From: Cloacimonetes bacterium UBA5210
GTDB taxonomy: Bacteria; Cloacimonadota; Cloacimonadia; Cloacimonadales; Cloacimonadaceae
Assembly (NCBI GenBank): GCA_002412625.1
Contig: DHVK01000033.1
Coordinates: 46,464 to 110,463 of the forward strand
DNA length: 64,000 nucleotides
Direction: 5' to 3'
This document shows positions 55,211 through 64,000 of this stretch, in pieces. Position 1 is the first letter of the stretch. Each line of letters opens with the position of its first letter. The translations under genes were made by a program, and so were the position numbers. Under the pieces are notes generated by a model. It had not been told where the DNA came from. It saw nothing but the letters and a program-made list of their open reading frames with translations, and searched no databases.

Positions 55211-55516
55211 ATGTCGAACCAAAACCCCCCACAAAAACAGCTTAATATCAAATTGGACGAAAAGATCGGAGAAGGCATCTATGCTAATTTCTTCATGATC
55301 ACAAATTCCCCCTCAGAGTTTATCATGGATTGCGGAAGGATTCTGCCCGGATTGCCGGATGCCCGCATCTATTCCCGCGTAGTCATGACCCCCATGCACA
55401 CCAAGCAGCTATTACAGCTCTTGGAGAAAAACATTAACACCTATGAACAGCAATTTGGTGAGATCAAAGTCCAGGGCCAGGGTGAGAATAAAGCAGTAGG
55501 ATTCAAGACTACCTAA
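55211..55516 (+). CDS. DUF3467 family protein
   Basis: A 101-residue cytoplasmic protein matching DUF3467 from memory: IYANFFMITNSPSEFIMDCGRI and ARIYSRVVMTPMHTKQLLQLLEKNI, split here around the centre. Members are small and widespread in bacteria and of unknown function. A ribosome site AAGGAG lies 7 bases before the ATG, and the gene starts 9 bases after the helicase stop, so it may be on the ftsY transcript. The 175-base spacer that follows separates it from secD; I saw no convincing promoter there. Confidence 0.9.
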   Translation: MSNQNPPQKQLNIKLDEKIGEGIYANFFMITNSPSEFIMDCGRILPGLPDARIYSRVVMTPMHTKQLLQLLEKNINTYEQQFGEIKVQGQGENKAVGFKTT

Positions 55517-55691
55517 GCGCGATGCTACCCCGCCGTTCAATTTGTAAAGAGCGGTCCAAAAACTACCGTACAATAGCTATTTGCGGGTTTCGTACCCAAA
55601 AAAGCTCTTGACGGATAGTGCCCAATCAGACTTTTGGATCAGATACCATAAAAATGAAAGAAAAATAATCTAAATAAGGGAGCAAAAGCCA

Positions 55692-57275
55692 ATGAAGAAA
55701 TTTTCCTGGCGCGGTCTTTCAATAATCATATTCATATGTGTAACAGCATTTTATCTGTCTCCTTTGGCGATCCCGAATCTGCCGGAGTGGTGGGCTAAGA
55801 ACAAGCTTAAACTCGGGCTGGATCTCAAAGGCGGCATGCAGATCTTGTTGGAAGTAGATACTTCCGCTCTTTCTGCTGCCGACGCGCGTGGCGCGGTAGA
55901 TCAAAACATCAAGATCATCCGTGAACGTATTGATCAATTCGGAGTTGCTGAGCCCTCCATTCAAAAACTCGGTGAGAACCGAATCATGGTACAGCTTCCC
56001 GGAGTCAGTGACTTTGAAGCAGCCGAAAACCTGATCAAACAAACCGCAATGCTGGAGTTCAAAGTAGTTGCTCAACCCGATGAAGCACGCCGCGTTCTGG
56101 ATCTCATTGATAGCAATATCAAAGCGAATCTGGACAGATTCCCTGCGCTTGCAGAATTGGACAGGCTGGATAAAGCCGTATTGGCAGAAGACGACACCTT
56201 GGCACAGCAGACAGCAGCCGGTGTGTTCAGCAGCCTGATCCGCCCCGGCGAGATGGACTACGTAGTTCAGTTTGACAGCATTCGCCTGATGCAGGAGCTG
56301 CTTGCAGATCCTTCCTTCCAGCAAATGGTGCCCGGCGGATGGCAGGTTTCCTTGGAACGTGCTGATTCTGCCAATCCCAGAGCTGATCGTTCAATCCATG
56401 TGCTATCTTCCGCGGTAGAACTTTCCGGTGCGGATCTGGCCAGAGCGAAGGTCGAATATGGCTCTTCCACGTCCACAGATCCCCGCATTGCAAACAAGCC
56501 TTACATCTCCATTGAAATGAAGCGCGAAGGGGCCAGAAAGTTTGAACGCGTAACAGCCGACAACGTTGGCAAACGCCTCGCTATCGTTTTGGATAATGTG
56601 GTTTATTCTGCTCCAAACATCCAAGAACGCATCGCCGGCGGCAGAGCTCAGATTACCGGAAGGTTTACCACTTCTGAAGCAAACGAACTTTCCATTGTGC
56701 TGAACACCGGTAACCTGATTGCGCCCATCACTCCCGCTTCTACCTCGATTATCGGAGCCACTTTGGGCTCAGATAGCATCAAGAGCGGAACCATGGCCGG
56801 GATCATCGGTCTGGCTATTGTGATGTTGTTCATGCTGTTCTATTACAAAGTTGGCGGCTTGCTGACCGATCTTGCCCTGATCTTCAATGTGGGCTTTATC
56901 CTGGCAATGCTTACCGCATTTGGTGGAACCCTCACCCTTCCCGGCATCGCCGGCATGATCCTCACCATCGGTATGGCTGTGGACGCAAACGTGCTGGTCT
57001 TTGAACGTATTCGTGAAGAGCTCGATACCGGAAAGACCCCGCGTTCTGCAATGGATGCAGGTTACACGAGAGCGACAATCACTGTGTGGGATGCCAACAT
57101 CACCACCTTGATCGCAGCAGCAGTGCTGTATCAGTTTGGCACAGGTCCCATTCGCGGATTTGCCATCACCCTCACTATCGGGATCATCGGTTCAATGTTC
57201 TGCGCGCTTGTGTTTGTCCGCTCGCTATTTGATACCTTTGTAGTTACCGGCACCAAAAAGACTTTGAGCATCTAA
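55692..57275 (+). CDS. secD: Protein translocase subunit SecD
   Basis: Uses proton flow to pull exported proteins through SecYEG on the periplasmic side. The 527-residue protein has an N-terminal membrane helix (about 8-26), the signature KLGLDLKGGMQILLEVD right after it, a large periplasmic P1 region, and five C-terminal helices. The fourth-helix motif reads GIAGMILTIGMAVDANVLVF and is followed by ERIREEL. A GGGAG site precedes the ATG. SecF follows after 10 bases. Confidence 0.98.
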   Translation: MKKFSWRGLSIIIFICVTAFYLSPLAIPNLPEWWAKNKLKLGLDLKGGMQILLEVDTSALSAADARGAVDQNIKIIRERIDQFGVAEPSIQKLGENRIMVQLPGVSDFEAAENLIKQTAMLEFKVVAQPDEARRVLDLIDSNIKANLDRFPALAELDRLDKAVLAEDDTLAQQTAAGVFSSLIRPGEMDYVVQFDSIRLMQELLADPSFQQMVPGGWQVSLERADSANPRADRSIHVLSSAVELSGADLARAKVEYGSSTSTDPRIANKPYISIEMKREGARKFERVTADNVGKRLAIVLDNVVYSAPNIQERIAGGRAQITGRFTTSEANELSIVLNTGNLIAPITPASTSIIGATLGSDSIKSGTMAGIIGLAIVMLFMLFYYKVGGLLTDLALIFNVGFILAMLTAFGGTLTLPGIAGMILTIGMAVDANVLVFERIREELDTGKTPRSAMDAGYTRATITVWDANITTLIAAAVLYQFGTGPIRGFAITLTIGIIGSMFCALVFVRSLFDTFVVTGTKKTLSI

Positions 57276-57285
57276 GGAGAGAACG

Positions 57286-58266
57286 ATGAGATTATTAAAG
57301 AATACCAACATCCCCTTCGTAGGAATGCGTAAAGTAGCCTACGCGATCTCGATCATCCTCATCCTTGCTGCCCTTGTGGGCCTTATGGTCCGTGGCTTGA
57401 ACTGGAGTATCGATTTCACCAGTGGTGTAGCGGCAAAGGTCGATCTGAAAGCTGCCATCCCCGGTGTTGAAGCTGTGAGAATTGATGAATTGCGTAATGT
57501 GCTCAAAACAAGCGGATACCCCGAAGCAGAGATCCAACATGTAGGTCCTGTGGAAGCAGGAACATTCATGATCAAGATCAAGAGCAGTCATGCTGATGAC
57601 GCCGTTTCTTCAGATACCAAGACCCAGATCATTCGCCTGATCAGCGAGAACTTCCCTAAGCATATGGAAGGCAGAGATATCAATCGTGACGTGATTGAGG
57701 AGATCTACGAAGTGGGTCCCAAAGTCGGTGGCGAACTGCGGACAAACTCAATGCTCGCCGTTGCCATCGCTCTCGTCCTGATGATTATCTATATCTGGTT
57801 CCGTTTCGAACTTATCTTCGGTTTGATGGCGATCGCCGCCCTGGCGCACGATGTCCTGATTATCGTCGGTGTGTTTGCACTCACCGGAAAAGAGATCACT
57901 ATCCAGATCATTGCCGCTCTGCTCACAATCGTGGGTTACAGTATCAACGATACCATCGTGATCTTTGACCGCATCCGTGAGGATCTGAAGATTCGCAGGA
58001 AAGAACCATTGGAGCAGGTAATCAACTACTCCCTGAACGAAACTCTATCCCGCACAGTGGTAACATCCGGAACCACGTTTGTCACTACCCTGGCGCTCTA
58101 CCTATTTGGCGGACAGGTTCTCAATGATTTTGCTTTGGCGATGTGCCTGGGCGTGATCATCGGTACCTATTCTTCCATCTTCGTAGCCAGCAACCTGGTG
58201 GTGGATTTCACAAAAGCTACTCATAAAGAAAAACAAACAGCGCAGCATCTTACCAAAAGAAAGTAA
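57286..58266 (+). CDS. secF: Protein translocase subunit SecF
   Basis: Partner of SecD. The 326-residue protein has an N-terminal helix, the start motif NWSIDFTSGVAAKV, a short periplasmic domain, then five helices beginning VGPKVGGELRTNSMLAVAIA. The conserved GYSINDTIVIFDRIREDLK lies in the fourth helix and its following loop. The basic C-terminal tail (HKEKQTAQHLTKRK) ends the operon, and a strong terminator follows. Confidence 0.98.
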   Translation: MRLLKNTNIPFVGMRKVAYAISIILILAALVGLMVRGLNWSIDFTSGVAAKVDLKAAIPGVEAVRIDELRNVLKTSGYPEAEIQHVGPVEAGTFMIKIKSSHADDAVSSDTKTQIIRLISENFPKHMEGRDINRDVIEEIYEVGPKVGGELRTNSMLAVAIALVLMIIYIWFRFELIFGLMAIAALAHDVLIIVGVFALTGKEITIQIIAALLTIVGYSINDTIVIFDRIREDLKIRRKEPLEQVINYSLNETLSRTVVTSGTTFVTTLALYLFGGQVLNDFALAMCLGVIIGTYSSIFVASNLVVDFTKATHKEKQTAQHLTKRK

Positions 58267-58290
58267 GTCAGCGTAGATATTAACACTCAA

Positions 58291-58319
58291 AACCCGAGAC
58301 CTTGCGTCTCGGGTTTTTT
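58291..58319 (+). terminator. Intrinsic terminator after secDF
   Basis: A perfect 10-bp stem AACCCGAGAC/GTCTCGGGTT with a 5-base loop (CTTGC), followed by TTTT. It begins 25 bases after the secF stop codon. Confidence 0.93.
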
Positions 58320-58383
58320 GCTTGCCGGCTCATATAATGCCATATCTTGGGAATATGCAAACCTCTTCCGCAGCCATGCTCGC

Positions 58384-58424
58384 TCGGAACTCGCCCATCC
58401 CGGGGCGTTTTTCTGCCAATTATC
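58384..58424 (-). repeat. 41-bp GC-rich repeat, inverted copy
   Basis: Exact reverse complement of 58602-58642. Its core is the same CAGAAAAACGCCCCGGGA element found in the 76-bp repeats near 12 kb. Confidence 0.9.
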
Positions 58425-58601
58425 ACCCATCTACATACCCAGTTTAAGAACACATTCAAAATCTCTGGTATATGCAAACGCTCGATGCTCACCCACAGAA
58501 ACACGCCTTGGGACTGCGTGTTCCAGAGAATGGCGGAAGGGTTGTGATTTAACTTACACCATCTATGTTTTATCCTTGGGGTAGGGTTTTTCAAGCTAGG
58601 G

Positions 58602-58642
58602 GATAATTGGCAGAAAAACGCCCCGGGATGGGCGAGTTCCGA
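58602..58642 (+). repeat. 41-bp GC-rich repeat, direct copy
   Basis: Pairs perfectly with 58384-58424 across a 177-base loop. It is preceded by TTTCAAGCT, as is the copy at 12088. Confidence 0.9.
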
Positions 58643-58696
58643 TCCAGCGTAGCGAAGCACAGGTACCTCCATCCTGCGTTCCTTGCCTCTCTATCA

Positions 58697-58754
58697 GGCT
58701 GATCTCAAGCTGTGATCATCGTATGGGCATAGCATGATAAGGCCTTGATCTCAG
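58697..58754 (+). repeat. 58-bp dispersed intergenic element, copy 5
   Basis: The clearest copy, with ends that can pair imperfectly (GGCTGATCTCAAG and CTTGATCTCAG). Shares GGCATAGCATGATAAGGCCT with the other copies at several positions. Confidence 0.6.
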
Positions 58755-59052
58755 CAGCGAAGCAAGTCAATAGATTCAGCTTCATGCGCATTTGGTGACT
58801 GTGAAGAAGATGTTTGCAGTTCAATCTCCGCTTGCATATGTGGCAGATGATCCACAAACTAAGAGCTAGCAGAAGAGATACTTAGATCATCCAGTGCAGG
58901 TGCAGACACTGCTGAATTGACCATATGTATGGGATCGGATTGAATGCAGGCTTGACCTGATTCGCGGCTCAATTTCTGTTGATGCATTACATTCGTGAGA
59001 TCTGAGTTTATCTCGTCCTTCCACACAAAGATATTGAAACAAGGAGTTATAT

Positions 59053-62000
59053 ATGAAGAAGATATTTTTTATCTTTGTTCTGTTGCTTACCTGCATGCTG
59101 TATGGGCAGACTATGCATGGCAATTACACCATCGGCGGTGCTTCCGCGGATTACACGGATCTGGATGATGCCATCACCGCTTTGCAAGCTGCCAGCATTA
59201 CTGGCAACGTTTATCTTTACCTGAATCCCGGCACATACACCGGGCCTTACATTAGCGATAGCCTTAATATGCAGGGGCACACGCTTGGTATCTCATCCGG
59301 GACCTACTCCAGCGATGAAGTTGTCTTCACCAATCACGCGGCTACCAGCCAAGATAACTTCATCATCCTAATCAAGAACAGCAGCAATATCAGAATCGAT
59401 GATTTTGACTTTGCGCCCACCGGCCAATACAGCCGTAGCATCGTGGTGAGTGGAGACAGCAACCATCTCACCTTCAGCAATAACCGCTTTTTCAACAGCG
59501 GTACCAGCACCTCAAACAATGAATCCCTATACTTTATCAATGAAAGTGCTAACGATGCCGATAATATCCTGATCCAGTTCAACCAATTCTTTGATGGCAG
59601 CTATCATGTGCACATCAATTCCACGAACTATACCAACAACTTCAGCAATTGGACTATCCAGGCCAATGTCCACACAGGAGGCTATCAGGGTATCAGCCTG
59701 AACCGGGGCAGCAACTTGGAAATCTATGGCAATACCATGATCGATACCAATATTGGGATATCCATCAGCAGCTACAGCGGCAGCCTGCTCATCAATAGAA
59801 ATCGTCTTTATACTTGGGTATCTGGGATTGCTCTTGACGGCTGTGATTTTGTTACTCCAGCCACACCCAATATTTTCAACAATATAGTTCGTGCCGACGG
59901 CACCAATTGGTCTTCCGGTTATGGTTCTATGAATGCTTTTGGTCTCAGCGTTTCGAGCTGCCAGGACGTTTTCGCCGCCCATAACTCGATTGAGATCAGT
60001 TCTCCTGCAACCGGTTCAATAGCCGCAACTATAGGTGGGACCAGAAACATCTTCCGCAAGAACCACTTTGTGAATCTGGGTGGCGGTTACGCACTGAACT
60101 TCATCAACACCGAACCGGAAGTAACAAACCGCAACCTGGTGGAGTTTAACAATCTCTATGCCCGCGGCACGAACCTGGGCAGACGCAGCAACACAGATTA
60201 TCGGGATATTGACGATATGAACGTCCTCTTTGGAAGCTACAATGCGGATTTCAATCCCTTCTTTGAAGATGAGTATCTGCGCACCAGCGCGCCGCGCCTG
60301 AATAATCTGGGACCTTACGCCGGCATTGATGAGGATTTTTATGGTAATCCTCGCAGTGATACCGCTCCGGATATCGGCGCGCATGAATATGACATCGATC
60401 TTTTTGATCCACTGCTGGCACCGATGGAAGGCACTTACCTGATCGGCACCGGCGGTGATTATACCACTGTAAATGCCTTTGCCCGGGATCTGGCTTTCAG
60501 GGGCATCAACAACCCCATCACTGCGTACCTTAGCGAAAACAGCTATAACGAGCAAGTGATCTTTGACCGCATTCCCGGCAGCGGGCACAACCGCCTGGTG
60601 ACCATTCAGAAGTGGCCACACATCGGCGCAGGTGAAAACGTCACCATCAACTATTCGGAACAGACCGCGCAGGATAACTATGTGGTGAAGATGTATCGCA
60701 GCCAATACATCAAGTTCTATCAAGTTCAGTTCCAGACCGAAGCCACTGTCTATAGCAACATCATGGTGCTGGATGGCTATAACAAGAATCTTGAGATCAT
60801 GAATTGCCGCTTCTTTGCTCCCACAGGAATATCGGGTAATGGCAAAACCAGCATCATTGCTGATAATTATTCCGGCATCGAGAATCTGGAAATCTCCCAC
60901 GGATCCATAATCGGCAATGGCACCGGCGCCAGCCTTTACGGCAGCAACATCTTGATCCAGTACAATATATTCAATGGCAACAACCAAGGCATCTCCCTGA
61001 ATCAAACCCCAAATCCTGTGATCGAAGGTAACCACTTCCTGGATATCGGCAGCCAGGCAATCATTACGAATGGCCATACTGCCGGCAGGATTTATAAAAA
61101 CAAGATCTTGGGCAGCCGCCAGGGCATCACCATGGCCAATGGCATCCAGGGCGAAACCAGAACCCTGATTGCCAACAACCTTATTCGCCTCATCGGTTCC
61201 GGCGCCAATAACGGGATCTCGATCAGCGGGAGCTGGTATAATGTGCTGAACAACTCGGTCTATCTCTCCGGAAACAGCAACGGCAGCGCGTTTTACAGCT
61301 ATCAGCTGGGCTCTGAGATCGATATCGTGAACAACAGCTTTGTCTCCATGGACGGGCTGGCGATGGATTTGATCTACTACAGCCCCAATCCCAGCAATGT
61401 GATTGATTATAACAACTACTATACCCAATCCAACTATCTGGTGAAGTATCAGACTCTGTATGATAATATCTATCATCTGAGATCCGCTACCATGATGCCC
61501 GGGGCAAACAACAACAGCGTGCGTTATAACCCGCTTTACGATGAAGACATGATGGTGCAGAGCCAATATCTGAGGGGCATCGGAGTCACCAGAACAGAGT
61601 TTGACGACGACGTGGATCATCAGATTCGGACAGGAGCCTGGGATCTGGGCGCGCAGCAGCAATTTGGCGCCAGCGATCTTGAACCCCTGGCCGGAACCTA
61701 CACCGTTGGCTCCCCCACGGCAGACTACTCCACTTTGGAAGAAGCACTTACCGCCATCCAATATCACGGCGTGGAAGGTCACGTATATTTCAATCTGCAA
61801 CCCGGCACTTACACTGGCGGATACGTGATCGAAGACTTTCCCACCGAAATGGATTACCCCAGCCAGAGCCTTTTTATCAACGGCTCCACCGGCGGACAAA
61901 ACCTGGTGCTGGATGCCACCAGCAACGTCGCGGAAGAGAACTTCTTCTTCCTGGTAAAAGCCGCGCGTAACGTCAAGATCAGCAATATGAACATCTCTTC

Positions 62001-64000
62001 CGAACCGGCCAGCCGTGCCGTGCACTTCATTCGCAGCATCGGCCGCACGGATAATTTCAGTATTCGCCAAGTGGAATTCAGTCTGCCCACCACCAACAGC
62101 ATAGCCATCTCCACCGGCAGCAGTATTGCCGACAACCTTTTGGTGGAGCAATGCAGCTTCAGCGGTGGCGGCACCGGCATCAGACTAACCGGAAGTTATT
62201 ATGACAACAACCGCTATACGAACGTGAAGGTGCGCCACAACCAGTTCACGAACACCCAAAACCCTGTGGATATGGGCAAAGTGAATGATCTGGAACTCAG
62301 TAACAATGTGATGAATAACTTCAATATGGCTCTGAAGCTTACCGGCATCGGCGGCACCAGCAAGATCTTCAAAAACCGGATGATCACCCCCAGCCCGGGC
62401 AGTGCTAACTCTCTGGTGAGCTTTAATCAGGTGAACGGATCAGCCGATGAATACATTGAGATGTATGAAAACATCATCTACCTCAAGAACCATGGTAGCT
62501 ATTCGACCGTGCTGAACCTCTACGGCTGCTCCTACATGAACCTCTTGCACAATACCATAGTGGCGGAGAACAACTATTTCTTGGATTATGGCTATGCCCT
62601 CAGCATCTCCAATAGCAGCAATATGAGTATCACAAACAACGTGATCTCGGCTCCGCTTCGAGGCTTTGCCTTGAACGTGACCGGTTCCTCGGAGCTGTCT
62701 TGGATGGCGAATGCTTATTATGGCGCTGCCAAGGATCTGGGTAGTTTCAACGGCACGAATTACGCGCCCTTGGAGCTTTATTCTCAGCAACTTGCCGATC
62801 CTCTGGCCAGCTTTGCCAATCCCTTGATCGATGCCAATGGCTATAACACCAGCTCCTATCTGCGTGATCGCGGAGAAGTATCAGATCTGGAGACGGATAT
62901 CGATGGCGAAAGCTGGAGCGGAATGCCTTCTCCCGGAGCAAATAACATCGCGGATGGCGGCCTGATGTTTACCACTAACCAAACTATCGGTAGTGGCGGA
63001 GACTTCCCGGATCTGCCCACTGCTCTGGACGCTGCGCAAAATCGCGGCATCGATGCCGATATCACCTTCCTGATGCTAAACGAGAGCGTTCCCGTGCATT
63101 ACACGATGAGCTATATCCCCGGCACTTTGGGTGGATATCAATTCAAACTCACTGCTGCTGAGGGCGCAAATGCCGCCCTCTATCACAATGCTTCGGGAAC
63201 TTCCGATAACTACATCCTGCGGCTCAAAAACCTCTACAACACCACTATCGAGGGCCTGCACTTCCATACCCAAAACCCGGTGTATGGCACTGCCATTAAC
63301 CTGGCCTCGTTCAATGATCAGGTTCTGATCCGTGACAACCAGTTCAGCACCGATGCCATAAACCCCACAAGCAACAACGTAAGCGCCCTGTATGGATATG
63401 ACACCCATAGCCGCAACCTGCGCTTTGAAGACAACAGCATCCAGGGTTTGGCTTTTGGCGTCCATCTTTACGGCAGAAACAATCCCACGGGCTACGAGAT
63501 CAAGGGTAACAGCATCACCAATGTCTACACCGCTCTTTATCTCAACCAGTTGGGCGCGGTGGATGTGTTTAACAACGAGATTGCCGCCCGCGACCGCGGC
63601 CTGCATCTGGAAGGCGTCAATGCTGCCCGGATCAGGGGAAATCAGATGATCACCACCGGTGGAACCTATTTACTGTATCACAATGCCAGCGCTCCCACCA
63701 CCGGCATCCAGGAGATATATAACAACTTTCTCCGTGGCGTATCAAGCCAGGATGTGCTTTACCTCAGCCGCATCCCCAACACCAAGATTTACCACAATAC
63801 CATCATCAATGAACACCGATCCACTGGCTCTAAAGGCTTTAATCAAGCAGCGCAAAATCCGGGACTGGATTTCAGAAACAACATCTGCGTAGCCAATGGC
63901 GGAACTGCTGCCCGTTTCTATGGTACCAATGACATCGCCGCTCTGGCCGCCAATATCTATACCAGCGCGTCGGGAGTGTTGAGTCCCAAATGTTGGTGTA
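59053..64000 (+). CDS. Giant modular right-handed beta-helix surface protein (3' end beyond window)
   Basis: Open reading runs from the ATG at 59053 (AAGGAG site) to the last base: at least 1649 residues without a stop. A signal peptide (about 1-19, ending MLYGQ) is followed by a series of modules. Each module opens with a line like YTIGGASADYTDLDDAIT and a PGTYTG-type strand. Short Asn/Ser-rich beta-helix coils (NNRF, GNTM, NNSV) follow, and a module often closes with a phrase like DIGAHEYD or DLGAQQQF. Module starts lie near 59125, 60430, 61690 and 62965, about 420-435 residues apart. The fold resembles pectate-lyase-like parallel beta-helices. No catalytic site is evident; adhesion or glycan binding is plausible. 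The C-terminus, where a sorting domain is expected, is not in the window. Confidence 0.88.
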   Translation, partial: MKKIFFIFVLLLTCMLYGQTMHGNYTIGGASADYTDLDDAITALQAASITGNVYLYLNPGTYTGPYISDSLNMQGHTLGISSGTYSSDEVVFTNHAATSQDNFIILIKNSSNIRIDDFDFAPTGQYSRSIVVSGDSNHLTFSNNRFFNSGTSTSNNESLYFINESANDADNILIQFNQFFDGSYHVHINSTNYTNNFSNWTIQANVHTGGYQGISLNRGSNLEIYGNTMIDTNIGISISSYSGSLLINRNRLYTWVSGIALDGCDFVTPATPNIFNNIVRADGTNWSSGYGSMNAFGLSVSSCQDVFAAHNSIEISSPATGSIAATIGGTRNIFRKNHFVNLGGGYALNFINTEPEVTNRNLVEFNNLYARGTNLGRRSNTDYRDIDDMNVLFGSYNADFNPFFEDEYLRTSAPRLNNLGPYAGIDEDFYGNPRSDTAPDIGAHEYDIDLFDPLLAPMEGTYLIGTGGDYTTVNAFARDLAFRGINNPITAYLSENSYNEQVIFDRIPGSGHNRLVTIQKWPHIGAGENVTINYSEQTAQDNYVVKMYRSQYIKFYQVQFQTEATVYSNIMVLDGYNKNLEIMNCRFFAPTGISGNGKTSIIADNYSGIENLEISHGSIIGNGTGASLYGSNILIQYNIFNGNNQGISLNQTPNPVIEGNHFLDIGSQAIITNGHTAGRIYKNKILGSRQGITMANGIQGETRTLIANNLIRLIGSGANNGISISGSWYNVLNNSVYLSGNSNGSAFYSYQLGSEIDIVNNSFVSMDGLAMDLIYYSPNPSNVIDYNNYYTQSNYLVKYQTLYDNIYHLRSATMMPGANNNSVRYNPLYDEDMMVQSQYLRGIGVTRTEFDDDVDHQIRTGAWDLGAQQQFGASDLEPLAGTYTVGSPTADYSTLEEALTAIQYHGVEGHVYFNLQPGTYTGGYVIEDFPTEMDYPSQSLFINGSTGGQNLVLDATSNVAEENFFFLVKAARNVKISNMNISSEPASRAVHFIRSIGRTDNFSIRQVEFSLPTTNSIAISTGSSIADNLLVEQCSFSGGGTGIRLTGSYYDNNRYTNVKVRHNQFTNTQNPVDMGKVNDLELSNNVMNNFNMALKLTGIGGTSKIFKNRMITPSPGSANSLVSFNQVNGSADEYIEMYENIIYLKNHGSYSTVLNLYGCSYMNLLHNTIVAENNYFLDYGYALSISNSSNMSITNNVISAPLRGFALNVTGSSELSWMANAYYGAAKDLGSFNGTNYAPLELYSQQLADPLASFANPLIDANGYNTSSYLRDRGEVSDLETDIDGESWSGMPSPGANNIADGGLMFTTNQTIGSGGDFPDLPTALDAAQNRGIDADITFLMLNESVPVHYTMSYIPGTLGGYQFKLTAAEGANAALYHNASGTSDNYILRLKNLYNTTIEGLHFHTQNPVYGTAINLASFNDQVLIRDNQFSTDAINPTSNNVSALYGYDTHSRNLRFEDNSIQGLAFGVHLYGRNNPTGYEIKGNSITNVYTALYLNQLGAVDVFNNEIAARDRGLHLEGVNAARIRGNQMITTGGTYLLYHNASAPTTGIQEIYNNFLRGVSSQDVLYLSRIPNTKIYHNTIINEHRSTGSKGFNQAAQNPGLDFRNNICVANGGTAARFYGTNDIAALAANIYTSASGVLSPKCWC

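Larger units (their letters stand above)
58320..59052. other. Repeat-rich spacer before the giant surface protein
   Basis: About 730 bases with no convincing gene; open frames on both strands here are produced by the inverted repeat and read similarly to those at 12 kb. It holds a perfect 41-bp inverted pair (58384-58424 and 58602-58642), a degenerate middle copy around 58500-58535, and one 58-bp element (58697-58754). The leader of the next gene follows. Confidence 0.65.

Noticed and set aside
55608..55650. TTGACG before secD as a -35 box.
   Set aside because: No -10 hexamer lies at 16-18 bases; the nearest TATA-like sequence is too far.
58280..58672. Open frames on both strands in the 58.3-58.7 kb spacer that share a PGAFFCQL-type phrase with one near 12.1 kb.
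   Set aside because: The shared phrase is a translation of the inverted GC-rich repeat; reading both strands alike shows it is DNA-level repetition, not a protein family.
60016..62151. A 711-residue open frame on the minus strand opposite the giant beta-helix gene.
   Set aside because: It is repetitive and Val/Ile/Ala-rich, has no ribosome site or known motif, and lies wholly opposite a plus-strand gene with a signal peptide and clear modules.

Overview
The window reads as a piece of bacterial chromosome from a Gram-negative-type anaerobe. The best guess for the lineage is the Cloacimonadota (candidate phylum WWE1) or a close FCB-group relative. This is inferred from gene style, not from a marker-gene comparison. 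The clues are secreted proteins ending in PNPFNP-type sorting domains with very large beta-helix neighbours, many lipoproteins with clear lipoboxes, SecDF, an outer-membrane barrel protein, and dense operons full of ATGA/TGATG stop-start overlaps. Shine-Dalgarno sites (GGAGG/AGGAG) precede most genes. No rRNA, tRNA, CRISPR array, prophage or insertion sequence was found.

Layout. 1-4.6 kb (minus): a partial acyl-CoA/ACP synthetase behind four tightly coupled membrane genes, one of them DUF6754-like. 4.7-11.6 kb (minus): a TerB-like/FHA-like/ABC-2 transporter fusion with a partner lipoprotein, then an LPP20-like plus CsgG-like lipoprotein pair. 11.6-12.4 kb: a repeat-rich spacer. 12.4-15.1 kb (plus): prfB-uppS-cdsA. 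15.1-23.6 kb (plus): a secreted sorting-domain protein followed by a surface-glycan cluster (EamA transporter, flippase, a double glycosyltransferase, a second glycosyltransferase, a Gfo/Idh/MocA oxidoreductase). 23.9-32.1 kb (minus): dnaN-recF-MFS-potD-like-aspS-purN-mtaB. 32.3-32.6 kb: the decayed tail of a secreted protein. 33.0-42.0 kb (plus): a giant coiled-coil membrane protein and TPR protein, guaB, a Xer recombinase, and a ThiY-like/ThiZ-like pair without a permease. 42.1-45.5 kb (minus): a barrel protein, a type-2 malate/lactate dehydrogenase and an ornithine-decarboxylase-like enzyme. 46.0-47.1 kb: dinB (plus). 47.1-50.9 kb (minus): membrane protein-trmB-GAF/HD-GYP-dus. 51.0-58.3 kb (plus): ftsY, a Dna2-like nuclease-helicase, a DUF3467 protein, then secD-secF with a strong terminator. 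59.05 kb to the end: an unfinished giant beta-helix surface protein built of roughly 425-residue modules.

Themes. Much of the window serves the cell envelope: lipid and undecaprenyl precursors, glycan assembly and export, Sec export, lipoproteins, a barrel protein and secreted adhesin-like proteins. The rest is replication/repair (dnaN, recF, dinB, the Dna2-like protein, Xer) and translation or tRNA modification (prfB, aspS, mtaB, trmB, dus).

The most notable non-coding result is two families of degenerate intergenic repeats. One copy of a roughly 58-bp element lies in each of the five spacers longer than 300 bp. A GC-rich element is present as a 76-bp direct pair near 12 kb and as a perfect 41-bp inverted pair near 58.5 kb. 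The least understood gene sets are the four-gene DUF6754-like operon and the TerB/FHA/ABC operon.
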